64,000 nt of DNA, from NCBI GenBank assembly GCA_022495005.1, contig JAGYXB010001619.1, forward strand, positions 310,001 through 374,000. Reading direction: 5' to 3'. Below are positions 11,800-24,176 of this stretch, in pieces. The stretch comes from Rhyacophila brunnea (Eukaryota > Arthropoda > Insecta > Trichoptera > Rhyacophilidae). A model generated the notes under the pieces. It was not told the origin of the DNA and did not search any database. It saw only the letters and a list, made by a program, of their open reading frames with translations. Position 1 is the first letter of the stretch; each line of letters begins with the position of its first letter. Made by a program: the position numbers and the translations under genes.

Positions 11800-11949
11800 T
11801 TTATTGAACATGCATAATTTTGAAAAACACTTCTGAGAAAATATATTATAACCAATAGGAAAAAAAAATAAGACACCCGGCTGGAATCGAACGTGCATCT
11901 CTTGGGTTTTGGTCCCGTCCGCGCATTATCCATTATGCTACGAGGTGAC
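11800..11949 (-). repeat. tRNA-derived SINE-like sequence
   Basis: On the minus strand TAGCATAATGGATAATGCG (A-box-like, about 11922-11940) and CGTTCGATTCCAG (B-box-like, about 11881-11893) are spaced as in a tRNA. The whole head runs from GTCACCTCG at 11949 to CCGGGTGTC near 11873. It is followed by a T-rich stretch and CCTATTGGTTATAATATAT, a body also seen near 1.9 kb. A decayed tRNA pseudogene is the alternative; I saw no clean cloverleaf. Confidence 0.5.
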
Positions 11950-12005
11950 ATACTAATTACAACAAATTTTAACTATTTGTCTTTTAATAGCTCATCAGCG
12001 CTCCT

Positions 12006-12387
12006 TTAAGGCCATACCTCAGTTGAAACACGGTCTAAAAAGATCGTCGCTAGGCGATACGCGGATTGCGGGTCGCGGGTGGAACTGAGGCATGTCAATC
12101 CAAATATAATTTGTCTTATAAATCCAACATGTGTCCATTTAATGTTCTATTTATTGTTTTATCAGTAACAATAATAATATATTCATTGACATGTTTTCTT
12201 TTTAAAGTAAATGGGTAATGTTTTAAGTCATCTTTACACGATTAAAGAATTATTACGGCCGTCGCCATCACGAAGCAAAATGACGTGTTTCCAGCTCTAC
12301 ATTCTCTCTCCGAATGGGAGCGAGTGCAAAATTTCGTCGCACCTATGGTTGAAAATTATTTGCCGTTTCACTGATGAATCACCTTAA
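12006..12387 (-). mobile_element. TTAA-bounded MITE, copy B
   Basis: Reverse-orientation copy of the 4690-5044 family. The left end is TTAAGGCCATACCTCAGTTG with the conserved GGTCTAAAAAGATCGTCG. The right end is AATTATTTGCCGTTTCACTG, then CACCTTAA. Both ends are TTAA. At 382 bp it is, with copy C, among the most complete copies. Confidence 0.8.
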
Positions 12388-13259
12388 ATCAAGCTACTAT
12401 CGGCGGCAATCGGTTTTTGAATAAAAAAAAAAAATAGTTAATTAAATATTGTATCTTCAACACACATTCAGATTCATTACGATTAATCAATTTGAATTTG
12501 AAGACAATTGACGATGGACGCTTTTCGATCGGTGAAACAGTTTATCATTACTGTTGTTTTCGAGACATTTATCTATTTACCTACTATATTATATATGTAT
12601 ATAGAACGTCCAATCCTATTTTGGAGGTCCTTTTGCTACTTCACAAATACAACCATATAGCATTCGTATTTGTCCTTAATCGGGATTACTCTACTAAAAA
12701 TGTGAAGAACTAGAGATTGAGCAGAGGAAGGAGCAATGGGAGGCTTTCGTTCATAAGTTAATCAACCCCGGCTAAATTTATAATGATGAACAAAACAACC
12801 CTCTGAGACTTGTGAAAACTTATTAGACCTTAGGTAAACAAACATAGGTAATAATAAACTTGACCGGTTCAGGGAACGCAAAAATAAAGGAAATGGAAAG
12901 GTAGTAATATCTAGGTGCGTCTGTAAGAATGTATAATTAATTATTGAGTGGAAAGAAGTACGGAATAATCTTATACACTTAAGCACACAACATATGTTAT
13001 TTACGTCTATATAATAATATTATGCATTTAAGTTTCTCACGAAACGAACCGCCCATTCTATATCACTAATATTTGAGGACATTGAGTGGTCGTTATATGC
13101 CTTGTGTTTTAAATACCTGGTCGTCATTAAGTCATAGACCAATTCTGGTTTCAAAATCTTAGTCTATTGCGACTGGGTATCGCATTCCTACCTTATTAGT
13201 TCTACTGTGGTCTTTAAAAACCTTTCTTCGGCCATATCCGTCTCTTAGTTGGAGCATAT
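12388..13259. other. Noncoding stretch
   Basis: AT-rich with no recognised gene other than the retrotransposon scrap at 12722-12775. The 73- and 74-codon frames here lack recognisable domains. Confidence 0.5.
12722..12775 (+). pseudogene. RTE-like ORF2 terminal scrap
   Basis: The plus strand reads EQWEAFVHKLINPG and then a stop. It lines up with LGEAFVQQWIDPG-stop of the RTE copies at 8.7 and 10.9 kb. An ATGATGA follows at 12783, recalling the TGATGATGA tail. Only the last fifteen or so codons remain. Confidence 0.5.
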
Positions 13260-13556
13260 GGACACCACGAGGCGCCTCCAGCATTCCATAGCTCAGCCGT
13301 ATACACTATAGATAGTATTTAGCGGCCTTCCAGGACGCCGGAATCCGGTTGTCTTGAAGAACAGGCAAGCCAGGTTCAAGTTCTCTTCTGTCATCCGCAG
13401 CATGTGGCCGAGCCAGGTCCAACGTCGCCTCTTCACTCTCAGCGAGATGAGAAGCTGCTTGGTGCATTCTCTTATCTCCTCGTTGGTACTAAAGTCATAC
13501 GCACACCTAGTATCCGTCGCAAACATCTGTTTTCGAAGCTCAGTTAACGGCTATTC
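13260..13556 (-). pseudogene. Non-LTR retrotransposon ORF2 C-terminal fragment, second family
   Basis: The minus strand encodes TNEEIRECTKQLLISLRVKR, then RRWTWLGHMLRMTEENLNLA and FRRPGRPLNT. This is the W-x-GH-x-LRM ... RRPGRP block that closes many insect non-LTR polymerases. It differs from the WRWAGHIARRKD family, so it is a separate lineage. The frame ends after about 78 codons, and both upstream and downstream parts carry stops. Confidence 0.75.
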
Positions 13557-13814
13557 TGATCCTTCGTCAGGTGCCATGATTTTTTTACATGTTTTTTTTA
13601 TATGCGACAATATAATTTCTATTACGCAGGCCCTTAACGGTAGTTGGACAGTAAGTACCATAAGTCCTTAACACTTACCAACTTCAAATAGTACAGAATA
13701 ACAAAAAAATCTTCATACTTAGTTTGTTCTCTTTTGAATAATATTAGCGTTCTAAGTAGCCATGTCATCTTTAAAATATGAACAGTTAATCTTTCAACCT
13801 TCTTGTGTCCCGCA
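13557..13814. other. Noncoding spacer
   Basis: No gene or known repeat was recognised between the retrotransposon fragment and the MITE. Confidence 0.5.
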
Positions 13815-14028
13815 CAGTGATGCCAACCGTACTATAATTATAGTACAATACTATAATTGTAATTCAGCAAAAAATGTAAAATACTATAATTTTACGCCAA
13901 ATATACCAAAATACTATAATTTTAAAGGATTCAAGACGAAAAATGTTCCTGTACTATATATTTTTTAGAAATACTATAATTTTTACGCCTTTGTACTATA
14001 ATCAGCATAGAAAAAGATGGCAACACTG
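13815..14028 (-). mobile_element. hAT-type MITE, 214 bp, copy 2
   Basis: Same family, same length and opposite orientation to 9091-9304. It starts CAGTGATGCCAACCG and ends GATGGCAACACTG. It is flanked by a perfect 8-bp duplication GTCCCGCA (13807-13814 and 14029-14036). The interior consists of alternating TACTATAAT/ATTATAGTA blocks. It has no coding capacity and depends on a hAT transposase supplied elsewhere. Confidence 0.93.
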
Positions 14029-14036
14029 GTCCCGCA

Positions 14037-15292
14037 GTCTCGTATTGTATTATGTATTCCCGAACTTCGTTTAGGCACTAGTAGTAGGTAGACTTTATTA
14101 TAAATATTTTACAAAAGCAGCCACCGTGAAACCGCGATGAAGTATTTTCGTCAGGGACGGGGGGGGGGGGTTGCGGCTGGCGGGCGATCCTCCCCTTTCG
14201 GCATTTGCTTCACAAAATCCCCGCTATTTTATGGAAATTCGCATTATTATGCCATTCCGCCGAGCACAAAGTTAAATCTGGGTTTGTAATAATTTATAAA
14301 AACATATTCCTCTGTGAGACAGCCAGCGGTATTCTACGTTTCATACAATGATTCCGGTGCTTGATCATGCACCCGTATTACTTACATAAACAGATCATAA
14401 TTTTCAGCGAATGTATGAGTGTCCGGAATGTTCATGTGAAACGGTGTCAGAAATAAAATTTATGGCAAATGAGTGCATGAAGAATAATTCAGAAAAGGTT
14501 TTAAATTGAATTGGAGTGTAGGTAATTTGTATTGAAAGTTAGAAGTCATCTGTCATGAAAATAAAGTTCGAGGCATGGAAAACAACTTGGCATACTTTGG
14601 TATTATCATGTTTTTTGTCATTTTCTCCTTATTTCACGGGAACCAAGATTTTACATGCCCGGAATTCAGGTTTTCCCGCTATTTGCGTCCAATTTCTGCA
14701 GTCCCGTTACATTTTGGTACATTTAATTCCCGATTTTACGTCTGGAATACGGCATAAACACATTCAATTATCCATGTACCTATGCCATCATTGAAAATTA
14801 CAGATTAATAGATTGAACTCTAAAAGCCATCGCCATGGACCAAGGTTTTTGAAGCAGGTTACTATATGACAGTCGGGCAAAACAAAAAGTTTAAAAAAGC
14901 GCGTCGACTGTCCCCAAATACGGAATGCATAATATGTTATGAGTTTATGACAAATACGCAACTATTAAAAATAACATATTATTATTTAACATGACGTGTT
15001 TAGATGTCTTTATACCTACCAGAGGCACCTGGCGGAAAAATACGAAGCTTACAATTTGAGACATCTCGAGATAATTTACAAATTTCAAATGTATTAATTA
15101 ATAAATATGTATCTGAAAACATTAAAAAGAAAAATATTTTTCATTTTAAGTCGAAGATAAACTTACAATTGTAAAAAAATGTCATAAAATGTAAATTTGT
15201 CAAAGGTCCCCATCTCATTATTAGATCCATATACATATTCTATGATCATATTAATTATTCAAATAATATAGTATAACTTGAAGTCCTTTTTA
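14037..15292. other. Noncoding stretch with a 12-G run
   Basis: An uninterrupted run of 12 G at 14159-14170 lies in a GC-richer patch (14150-14215). This is unusual for the neighbourhood and able to form a quadruplex-like structure or slip. The rest is AT-rich without a recognised gene; the 60- and 79-codon frames near 14.56 kb have no known domain. Confidence 0.55.
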
Positions 15293-15675
15293 TTAAGGTG
15301 ACGCATCAGTGAAACGCCAAATAATTTTCAACTGTACGCGCGACGAAATTTTGTACTCGCTTCGCATTCATTGAGAGAACGTCGAGTCAGACATACGTCA
15401 GTTTGCTGCGTGATGGCGACGGGCCAATTAATTCTAAAATCGTGTAAAGATGACTAAAAACGTTACCCATTTACTTTAAAAAGAAAACATGTCAATGAAT
15501 ATATTATTATTGTTACTAATAGAATAATAAACAGAACATAAAATGGACGTATGTTGGATTTATATGAGAAATAATATTTCGTTTGATAGGCGTCTTTTGC
15601 ACCCGCGACCCGCAATCCGCACATCGCCTAGCAACGATCTTTTTAGACCGTGCCTCAACTAATGCATGGCCTTAA
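15293..15675 (+). mobile_element. TTAA-bounded MITE, copy C
   Basis: Plus-orientation copy. It starts TTAAGGTGACGCATCAGTGA, then AAATAATTTTCAACTG and GCGCGACGAAATTTTG. The internal GATGACTAAAAACGTTACCC is shared with copy A. It ends GATCTTTTTAGACCGTGCCT ... GGCCTTAA. TTAA lies at both ends. Confidence 0.8.
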
Positions 15676-16430
15676 AATGAAATCTTATTCAGGTATGGTT
15701 CCAATACCCGCAATGTTGAAGATCAATTCAGAGGCAAAACTCACCGTATGCCCTTGATGTAATATGTAAATGATTGTGAATTGTATTCAACATTTTCTCG
15801 ATATCCAATGATGCAAGCTTCACATCTAGTTCCTAATTATAAAACATTTCTCTAGTGCTTCCCGTGATAAATAAATACCCCGTCGAGCGCGCGAATTAAA
15901 TCGATATTGTTAGAACAATAAACCATTACGTCGTGTCAGATTTGTAAACACCCTTCAGCACACCGCTGAAAGACAAACTGGCGAAGACGAAAAAAAAACT
16001 TAACAAAAGCTGTGTAAATATGTTGTGAGTTTTTTGTTTGAGTTGCTGCTTTCTGCCTACCCACCTACCCGCTAACTTTATTCAATTAACCTAGATGTCT
16101 ACTGCGACCGCCTTTTACGCGAGCGAGGTAGTAGATAAGTTAATTTTGCTTGTCCTTTCCTTTCAATTTGTACTGTTCGACGCTGACAAAAAAACCACAC
16201 TGAATTTCGTTCGCCTCTCTCTTCCTCTCGCATCGTCCTGCTTCCTACAATTATTTGTGTTTATTTATTGCTTTGATTAAATTATCCTTCTTGACCTAGA
16301 TTCGATGCTTTTAATGAGTCTGTATATACGTTTAGAAGTAACATTGATTTTCGATGGGTACTTACTTATATTAAAATTAAATTAACGATGTCGCCGTATT
16401 GTCTACCAGTTACATTGTTCAAAGTTATCA
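15676..16430. other. Noncoding stretch
   Basis: AT-rich, no gene recognised. The 61-codon frame at 16095-16280 shows no domain. Confidence 0.5.
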
Positions 16431-16719
16431 CCAGGGAACTCTGAAATAGTTAACGTGTAACGCGATAGCAGGTAACCTACTCGAGTAAGGAAGAAACCGG
16501 TTTAAACTTACACACGTGTCAAGAATACGTTGTACGTCGAATACTGAAAACTGCTCTCGGTTTATGCATTTACGCTCATTTAATGTTGGTGTATTACACA
16601 CACTATTGCACGTGCATAATTCGTGCTTCATTTTCGTAGGACACTCACACATTCAAAAACCCTGCATCACCATGCGGCGTATTGAATATAGCCTATCGGT
16701 ATTCAATTTATTTGTTCTG
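16431..16719 (+). repeat. 300-bp interspersed repeat, copy 3
   Basis: Begins CCAGGGAACTCTGAAATAG and contains CTCGAGTAAGGAAG, ACACGTGTCAAGAATACG, CTCTCGGTTTATGCATTTA, TTGCACGTGCATAATTC and ACATTCAAAAACCCTGCATC. The palindrome TGCACGTGCA is shared with copy 4 at 46.3 kb but absent from copies 1 and 2. Copies 3 and 4 therefore form a subgroup. Confidence 0.78.
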
Positions 16720-17941
16720 TTGTCATCACTAACATTATTAAACATAGTCGTACAAATAACTACTTTATTCTCTCAGTTTTAAATTCAGTAATAAATTTTC
16801 TCTTATGAAAATCCATTTAGATAAAAATCCACCTACACATTTTTTCATGAAAAATTGCTTTATTCAGTCTATCGAAAATACGAGAATTTGTTGCAACTTT
16901 ACTGTGAATCATTCCACAATATTAAACTTCAGTAAACACGTATCTTAACTTACGAGAAAAAAATTCCAGTATAATCATTTGTTTGAGTTCAGTATTCTGT
17001 GTAGGTACTTACAAACACGTAAGTCAAGACACGAATTTATAATATTTATAAAAGTCTTTTATTGTTAAACAATTTTTTGCATTGCTTAAATCTATTAAGT
17101 ATGTTATAATATAAAGAATTTTTTGAGATACATGTTAGTGGAATATGCAAGTATTCAAATTCTGAATTCATTACATAAAACAACTCAAAACTGACATAAA
17201 TTGAGTTAAAGGACACAGTGGAATTTATGTATGTTGACAATTGTTATAATAAAATTTAATTTTCTTGTCCCAGACACAAGTCAACATATCAAGTAATATG
17301 TACTTATGTACCTACTTACTACGATTTTCGTTTGAAAATTATTTTAATAGTAAATCAAGCATATTGGTACCTAGATTATATCATAAAATCAGAACAAATC
17401 ACTCAATTAGATATTTCGGTCTTAATCATCACAGTGATTTTAAAGAAAATTGCTCCACTCGGAAATGTCTGCCGGATTATACCTAATCGCTTAGTCAAAT
17501 TCTTGTGAATGACGTGTTGAACTGAGGCGTGTAGAAACAGCAGCGCCAAAATTCCGTCCTCTAAATATCATTTCCCCCCAAAAAATAAGCTTTCTTCAAA
17601 ATTCTTGTCATAGTTTACAACTTAAGTGCATAATAATATTTTTTTCGTTATTACATAGTTAGTGGTAAAGTATATGCTTCATAACATTCCACTCCGGCTC
17701 TAGGATGATAAAGTTGTATTATATTCTAAAAATATTTTGTTTACATAATATTATCTGTATATTTATTTATTTATTTATTACTATTATTGAATATCATTTG
17801 ATCTAATTTTATCCGAGATTATCAGACAAAGAGGCATATCAGTGTAGTAAAAAGTTAAAAGAAAGTGCAAAGTTATAAAACGTATACTTTTTATAATATT
17901 AATACTTTCGACTGAAGGTACTTGATGGAATTTGAATTTAA
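16720..17941. other. Noncoding stretch
   Basis: AT-rich with no recognised gene. Its end (17905-17940, ACTTGATGGAATTTGAATTT) is a short repeat also found at 52.38-52.41 kb. Confidence 0.5.
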
Positions 17942-18022
17942 ATTCTAATGGATTCAAGCTCTGTACTATCCCATTTAAGTTAGACTTAAATGGAATAGTA
18001 CAGAGCTTGAATCCATTAGAAT
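17942..18022. repeat. Near-perfect 39-bp hairpin
   Basis: Arm 1 (17942-17980) begins ATTCTAATGGATTCAAGC and ends CCCATTTAAGT. Arm 2 (17984-18022) is its reverse complement with a single mismatch, and the loop is only TAG. This could be the remnant of a palindromic transposon or, if transcribed, a short-hairpin RNA. The left flank is a repeat shared with 52.4 kb, whereas the hairpin itself is not found there. Confidence 0.9.
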
Positions 18023-20845
18023 GTATACTTTTTACCTGTATGCTTTATGTATAGGTATTGCCTACTGTGTACCTATACGCTTCATAAACTCATTAAGCTG
18101 AACACGTCATGATGTAGGTTGAATGTTTTATTATTTGATTTTGCTGTTGAAAATGTCCGTGAGGATGAAACCGGCCTTGTGTTCAATTAAAAATTGTAGA
18201 AAAAAAATATGTTCTAAGAACATAGATTTTTCACCAGTGAATTGATTCTGTGTCTGCATCGCGGATTGACAGTAAAGAATATTATTGCTATATTAAAACT
18301 TTCTTCAGAGATTAGATGAATAATAATTTATTACCCATTATGAATACTAAATGGAGATTGCTTAATTTAGTTATTGAATACACACTCTCCTAATAGGTTC
18401 TATCTACCTACATAATATTATTTAGGTCTTTAGAACGAGTATTATAATCCTAATTACACTTCGTATATCCCGGCTCCTACTAATGACATGTCAACATATT
18501 GTCAACGTTAGTATATTATATACCTATATATATTGTGTTATATAAATTATGTAGGTACATATACGAGGCATACTTGAGCCTTAAGCCATTGTTCGCTCCA
18601 CTGCCTCTGACATTCAATTCTAACTGCGTTTAGTGATTAAACTTTCAACAGATTTCGGATCTATACTCATTTACTCGTACTCTATTTCGTTACACAATAA
18701 ATTTGTTAATGCTATATAATACGTAGCTGTCAGTATACGAACAGAGCTTATAATTAATATTACATTGTTAGCAGAATCTGTACTACGAAAGCTTTGTTAC
18801 CATTTTAAATGTAACCGAGTTTAATATGAGTTATATTTGAATATTATTATCTAAGTTTCATTAAAACACAAGTAATATCTGGACACGACAAGTAAGGTGA
18901 CTTTAGTTAGTGAATATTGCAACATTTACATTCCAGACAAAACCCTATTCTAGTATTGTTTTCATTTGCCAGTCGTTTATTCAGCGATTATTACATAACA
19001 ACCACATAATTCCATGATATTAGCAGACGAGCTTTTTAAATGTGATTATTTATGTTTTTGCCTTTACCCACAAAGTCCCGTTGGGTGTCGCTATCTTCTT
19101 TAGAATATATAGGTAGAATGTTATGTTCTCTAATCTTGTTAACTATTCATTAAATAAAAGATATAGTTTATTATTAAATTACTAGCAAGTCTAAGTACGT
19201 TATAAAAACTACAATATTGGAGTGATCCGTGACGTCGGTTAGTAATTAAAGCATTTGATTGATACATACATTTAATACTTATACAAAAACCGATAGCCAA
19301 CATTGTAACGCTATTTGATAAGCATTTCATGTAAGAACTACTAGTTATAATCGACGTTATTATTAACTAGGATGCCCGTAGCTTAATCCAGCGTTACAGG
19401 TTTTAGGTATTTTTTTCTAGTAGAGATATTTTTACATTGTGTATGTTCTTTCACCTTACCAATTGCCTGATTTTTATATTTGGGATAATTTTATATCTGA
19501 AAAGCGAAAATTAAATTGCTAATAAGTTTTCTTGATGATATCATCCGTAAAAATAGTAGTTACTTCAATAAATTTATTTACATAATTTGATTAATTCAAA
19601 ATGTTTGAGGTTATTAATGTGGTGTTAAATATATAAAATCTTATGTACATACCGTAGTCAAAAAAATGTACCATTATATAAGTTGAATTACCGTCGAATT
19701 ACGGTGATTGAGTGTACCTATCATTGCTGTCAACGTCTTCTATTTATGAAGAAACATACTTAAGTATATGAAAATGATAACTAATGCAAATACATTTTGT
19801 TAAAGACGATTAATCGGTAAGTAGTAACCACTACAACTACATGATAATTTATAGAAAATACTTTACTATAGTTACCCACCTTAATAATTCTTTACGTAAA
19901 TACTTTGGTATTAATTACCATTTATAGTACGCACAGATAAAATATGGCATCCTACTAATGTCATACACATCTATATTGCAGTGGCGAAGGGTGACTTTTG
20001 GAAAGATGTAGGCTGTGGAGATCAGAGAAAAAGAGCACACTTGTAAGGTATACTTACAGGAAATAAGACGATAATATTATGCTAGTACTGATGAATTATT
20101 ACACACCTAATGTCATCGTCACACTTAATCTATGAAATTTCAATAGCTTACTGACGATATACAATTAGGCGATCAATATAAATTATGAATTTTCCTATAC
20201 CTACACGTAACATACGTCCAAAAATATATAATTGGTAAATATAGCGGTATCAACAGCTCAAAATGACAAACAATTAAACAAAAAAATAATACAATTATCT
20301 TGGTCTATGACTGAATTAATTGATAAATAATAATCACGAGATAAAATTTCTTTATTTATGACGTGTAAACCCATAGATTTTTTTAAATTGTCGCATTATT
20401 AATTTTTATTTGAACAAAGCAGCAGTCATCGACACTAAATATATGCGGAGATTTTAGGCTTCGCCTTAAGCTTATAATATGCGATGTCACGTGACACGCA
20501 GTTCATACAAAAACATGCCAAAATCATCTCGAATGAATGAATGTCCATACTCGCTAGAGAACACGTGGCGCTGCTTGACACTTTATTCTAAATTATGACG
20601 ATAGATAGCTCTCATTTTTATTTTTTTAAATATTAATTAATTATTCTGACGATAGATTGGTTCCCGCAATTTTTTTTATTTATTTTAATTTAAATACTTT
20701 CCATCTATTTTTATTTGAAGGTAGGCTTCAAATAATCGCCTACTATGGAGCCTTCACCACTGCTATATTATCATACGGGAGTAAATCTATTTTTCGCATA
20801 CCTCCGTAAAACTTTCATTTAAAATTCCTCGCCATCCTGTTATAC
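18023..20845. other. Long AT-rich noncoding stretch
   Basis: About 2.8 kb without a recognised gene or a repeat I can match elsewhere in the window. The only frame of note (19139-19330, 63 codons) looks like chance. The composition fits an intron or intergenic DNA. Confidence 0.5.
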
Positions 20846-20859
20846 ATCACAGGTATCCA

Positions 20860-21075
20860 TCACTGGTGCCAGAGGAGTGGCATATTAGCGTGCATGTATC
20901 TATTGGAGCGGTCCGCATTTTCCGGCTTGCAGCGTCCGGAGCGCCGCGAGACTGGGGCGGCGCGCCGGGGGTGCGGGATAATTGGGGAGCGCCGGAGGGC
21001 GCTATCGATTCGCGCCCCCGCCGACGCGCCGGCAAGCGCCTCGCAGTCTGCCGAGTCGCGAAACTTGGGTGATCA
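20860..21075. other. GC-rich CpG-dense island
   Basis: About 200 bases that are strikingly GC-rich inside AT-rich DNA, with GGCGGCGCGCCGGGGG and CGCCCCCGCCGACGCGCC. Three overlapping frames (62-75 codons) are open across it, but GC-rich DNA lacks stops by composition. None shows a known domain; they are rich in Ala, Arg, Pro and Gly. It could be a promoter or first exon, or a GC-rich inserted fragment. I see no clear TATA box or splice pair to decide. Confidence 0.5.
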
Positions 21076-21121
21076 CACTACACCGAAAAATCCAACACGG
21101 TTAAGCCCGACCGGAACGTGA

Positions 21122-23741
21122 ATCTCGAGTCGTATTTATATATAGTTTGTAGAAATAGTTCTACAAGTAATTATATTGTGAAATTACAACGACATTGACA
21201 ACAGGGAACCGAAAATTGTCAGCTTTTCAACTATATTATAATAATATGTTGTAATTTTAATTCATATTATCGCATCCCCAGAAGTAGACTGTAGTATGTC
21301 AAAATCAGCCATTTTCCACGAGAGCCGAAACAAACTTTTTGGAGTGTTTATGGTACTTGATTGAGGAACCATGTTTATGGTACTCGATTTAATATGTAAT
21401 GGCTTTACAATGTCCATTTTTTTTTGTAGGATTGGAAAAAATATATCTTTCTATTGTCATTAATTTAAAGATTAAAAAGACAGTATTTTTTGTTTTTTTT
21501 AAGTTACTTCCTTGTTCTTCTAAGAAATTAAAATAAACTCTGGGCTCAACTGTCAAAATCAGTAGGTATTGTAACTCAGTGCTGCCACTTACTGAAAAAT
21601 GAATTCCCAGAAGGACACTGGAGAAACTCAGTTACCTCAGTGTACGGCTAGGGACTTGTTTTCTTGCTATAAAGATATTATAAGAATGACAATGAGTATC
21701 AAAGTTACTGGAGTGTTCTTCTCGATGTTTGACTCAATTTATTTAAAAGACCACTGAAGTGCTAGTGTTCTCCTGAGATAGATAAATAAAAATGTAATTA
21801 AACTGCATTGTAACTCAATACAGCCAAACTCAGACTTACGCCAGTGTACTTCTGGGGGTGCGTTATTATTAAGTAATATGCGGTATTAATACACTGCATA
21901 ATGAAGGGGGTTTCATTTGGTTGTTGCTTTAACTATCATATTTGTTTTTCGTTGCCATATATTTCCAAAGGTATTGCTTGTAATGAAGTTTTACTAAAAA
22001 TACCTATCACTTCACTTGAGTGATTTACTACATATAAAAAAAAATGATCGGTTCACACAGTATTCTTTTTTCAAATTTGTGCACCAAAATTGATCGTTTG
22101 GGTTATGGAGGGGAGAGCCGTGGTCCCCACAATCGGGAGATGACATGGCTCTAGTCTAGGGACCCAGCGTGGCAGGTCGACCAGTTGAGTGAGATAAACA
22201 CACCACAAATTTACTCTAATCATAAAAAAGTCGCCATTTTATGAATAAAATTTGATTTTATAATAATTGTTTTTAGTGTTTCTCGATTAATTAAAATGAC
22301 AATCTATTTATCCAATATGGTAGAGGGCCGCTTGTTAATCTATATGATAATGCTATCACAAAAGGGGGCCGGGATCAGTGCTTCATAATATGATGCCGAA
22401 TGCCGACAATTTAAGTACAAAATACCAAATTACTCGCTAAAAAAATACACGGAACCCTGGAGAGGAACTACTGTAGAAAATTACACTGCCCTTAACGTAA
22501 GCGATATATTGGAGGCCTCACCAAACATTGTGGCCTGTGTGCCTGTTTGAGGATGTGGCGGCATGGGGAGAGATATATCGTATCAGAAAATGACAGCTAG
22601 TAAATTTCCAAATATGCAATTGTGTGGGTGAAGGGGATGAGAATTTATTCTCATTAATAATCGACTCTGTGCAATGTCAAATAATAATATTATGTTATCT
22701 TTGGCATTTTAACGTAGTTTACGTAATTCTTGAGATCGCCTATGCTTGAATTGATTACTGATCTTTCAAAAATTAAGATGAAATTAAATCGGTATTATAA
22801 TATTATTTCAGCTTACTGCTGTTAAACTGACGTAACCGCTCCGCTCGCCTGTCCGAAGTTTTTCACAAAGGGCGGCCTGATTACGCGCCCCCTTGCATTC
22901 TCTTTCAGTTGTAAGTTGTACCCTAATGTTTTTGTCCGTGCGGGCCTAAATCGGACAAGCTCAAAAGTGCCGCAGTCATTAGGCCACTTGGGATTCCTAA
23001 TTTATCTTTGATACTAATTTTGTAACATAAAATTAACGATAGGAATGTGTACTGCAATATTTACTCGGCAACCTTATATAGAAGACAGTACCAAATTAAA
23101 ATTATAATATCAAAAGGTGTTCCTCTCAACTATTTCCTGTACAATCGAGTAGTAAAATATATTACTTTATTGCTTATTAATAATCAATTTCTTGGTCTAA
23201 TAAATGTAACACTCACTAGAGCAGAACATAATATACTATGCGGCAGTTTGAAATTTATATATTTTCATCCAATCAATGTACTATGTACTTCGATTCAAGG
23301 TATCTACCCAATAGATCGAGCAAACGGCTAGTATCCAACAATCCAACCATCGTAAACACTATGCCAAATTATATACACGTGTAATGGAGAAATGGAACAT
23401 GTGACATTTCAAACAGAAACATCGCCAATCAATATTATTATCTTCTTATTCTTGTTCATTCCCTCATGAGTGAGGATCGTGGTCACCTTTAAATGTGATC
23501 AGTGGCAAAGTGAATGCTGCCCCTAGTCAGCTCCTTCACTTGGTCGCTGGAAGTTACCCAAAACTACCAGTTTCCCAGTCCACGCCAAACAATATATATC
23601 CAAAAAACTGCAGAATGCGTTTCGGACATATTGTCGAGATCTGTTCCTTTATCTATCAGTCTTTGACGGTTTTGTATTTTCTGTCCACTTTTTTTCATAT
23701 AGAAAAGCCGTTTTTTCAATCAATAACTGATAATAAAGAAA
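21122..23741. other. Noncoding stretch with loose internal repeats
   Basis: No gene recognised. GTTTATGGTACTTGATTGAG and GTTTATGGTACTCGATTTAA near 21.35-21.39 kb form a short tandem repeat. A structured segment at 21.56-21.87 kb is listed separately. The 22.09-22.20 kb piece is less AT-biased and looks unique. The 94- and 125-codon frames near 23.0 and 23.5 kb have no domain; the second runs into the palindrome cluster at its 3' end. Confidence 0.45.
21564..21863. repeat. Imperfect inverted and direct repeat
   Basis: CCCAGAAGGACACTGGAGAA (about 21606) is nearly the reverse complement of GCCAGTGTACTTCTGGG (about 21840). ATTGTAACTCAGTGCTGCC and ATTGTAACTCAATACAGCC are direct repeats about 240 bases apart. 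It may be an old MITE with inverted ends; boundaries are approximate. Confidence 0.4.
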
Positions 23742-23870
23742 TCCCGAGAAAAGATTCTCGAGATCCGGGATTTCCCGAAATGTTACAAATTTCAATTCTC
23801 GAGATTCGGAATCGAAAATCTCGAAAATTTCCCGAGAATTCCCGTCGGGAAACTCCCGAAACCAAACTCT
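23742..23870. repeat. CTCGAGA / CCCGGGA palindrome cluster
   Basis: The run includes ATTCTCGAGATCCGGGATTT, ATTCTCGAGATTCGGAATCG and AATTTCCCGAGAATTCCCG, all short inverted repeats with GC cores. It resembles the ACCGGT and CCCGGG clusters elsewhere in layout but not in exact sequence. Confidence 0.5.
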
Positions 23871-24176
23871 AGGTAAAATGGAACTCATGTCGATTCGAAT
23901 TAGTTAGTATTGCGAAATGAATGTAAAAGCTCTCTTGCTTTTTGCATACGCAAAAATATTATTCAAATTTCTTCATATTATATTAGTTTTGTTATGCGCT
24001 ATTTATGTTTGCAGAGAAGATATGAAAAATCTCAAGCATTCCGGATATTCCTGAGTCAGTGTCACTACGGCTCGCAAAATTACGGACACGGAATGCTGTG
24101 TTACCCGCGCCATTTCCACTACGATATCAAAGCTAGCAATACGCCCACATCACGTTGAAAATTTATTTTCCGAACG
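23871..24176. other. Noncoding spacer
   Basis: No recognised gene; the 82-codon frame 23910-24158 is unsupported. Confidence 0.45.

Noticed and set aside
11865..11949. Functional tRNA gene
   Set aside because: A- and B-box-like sequences are present, but I could not draw consistent acceptor and anticodon stems, and flanking repeat sequence points to a SINE.
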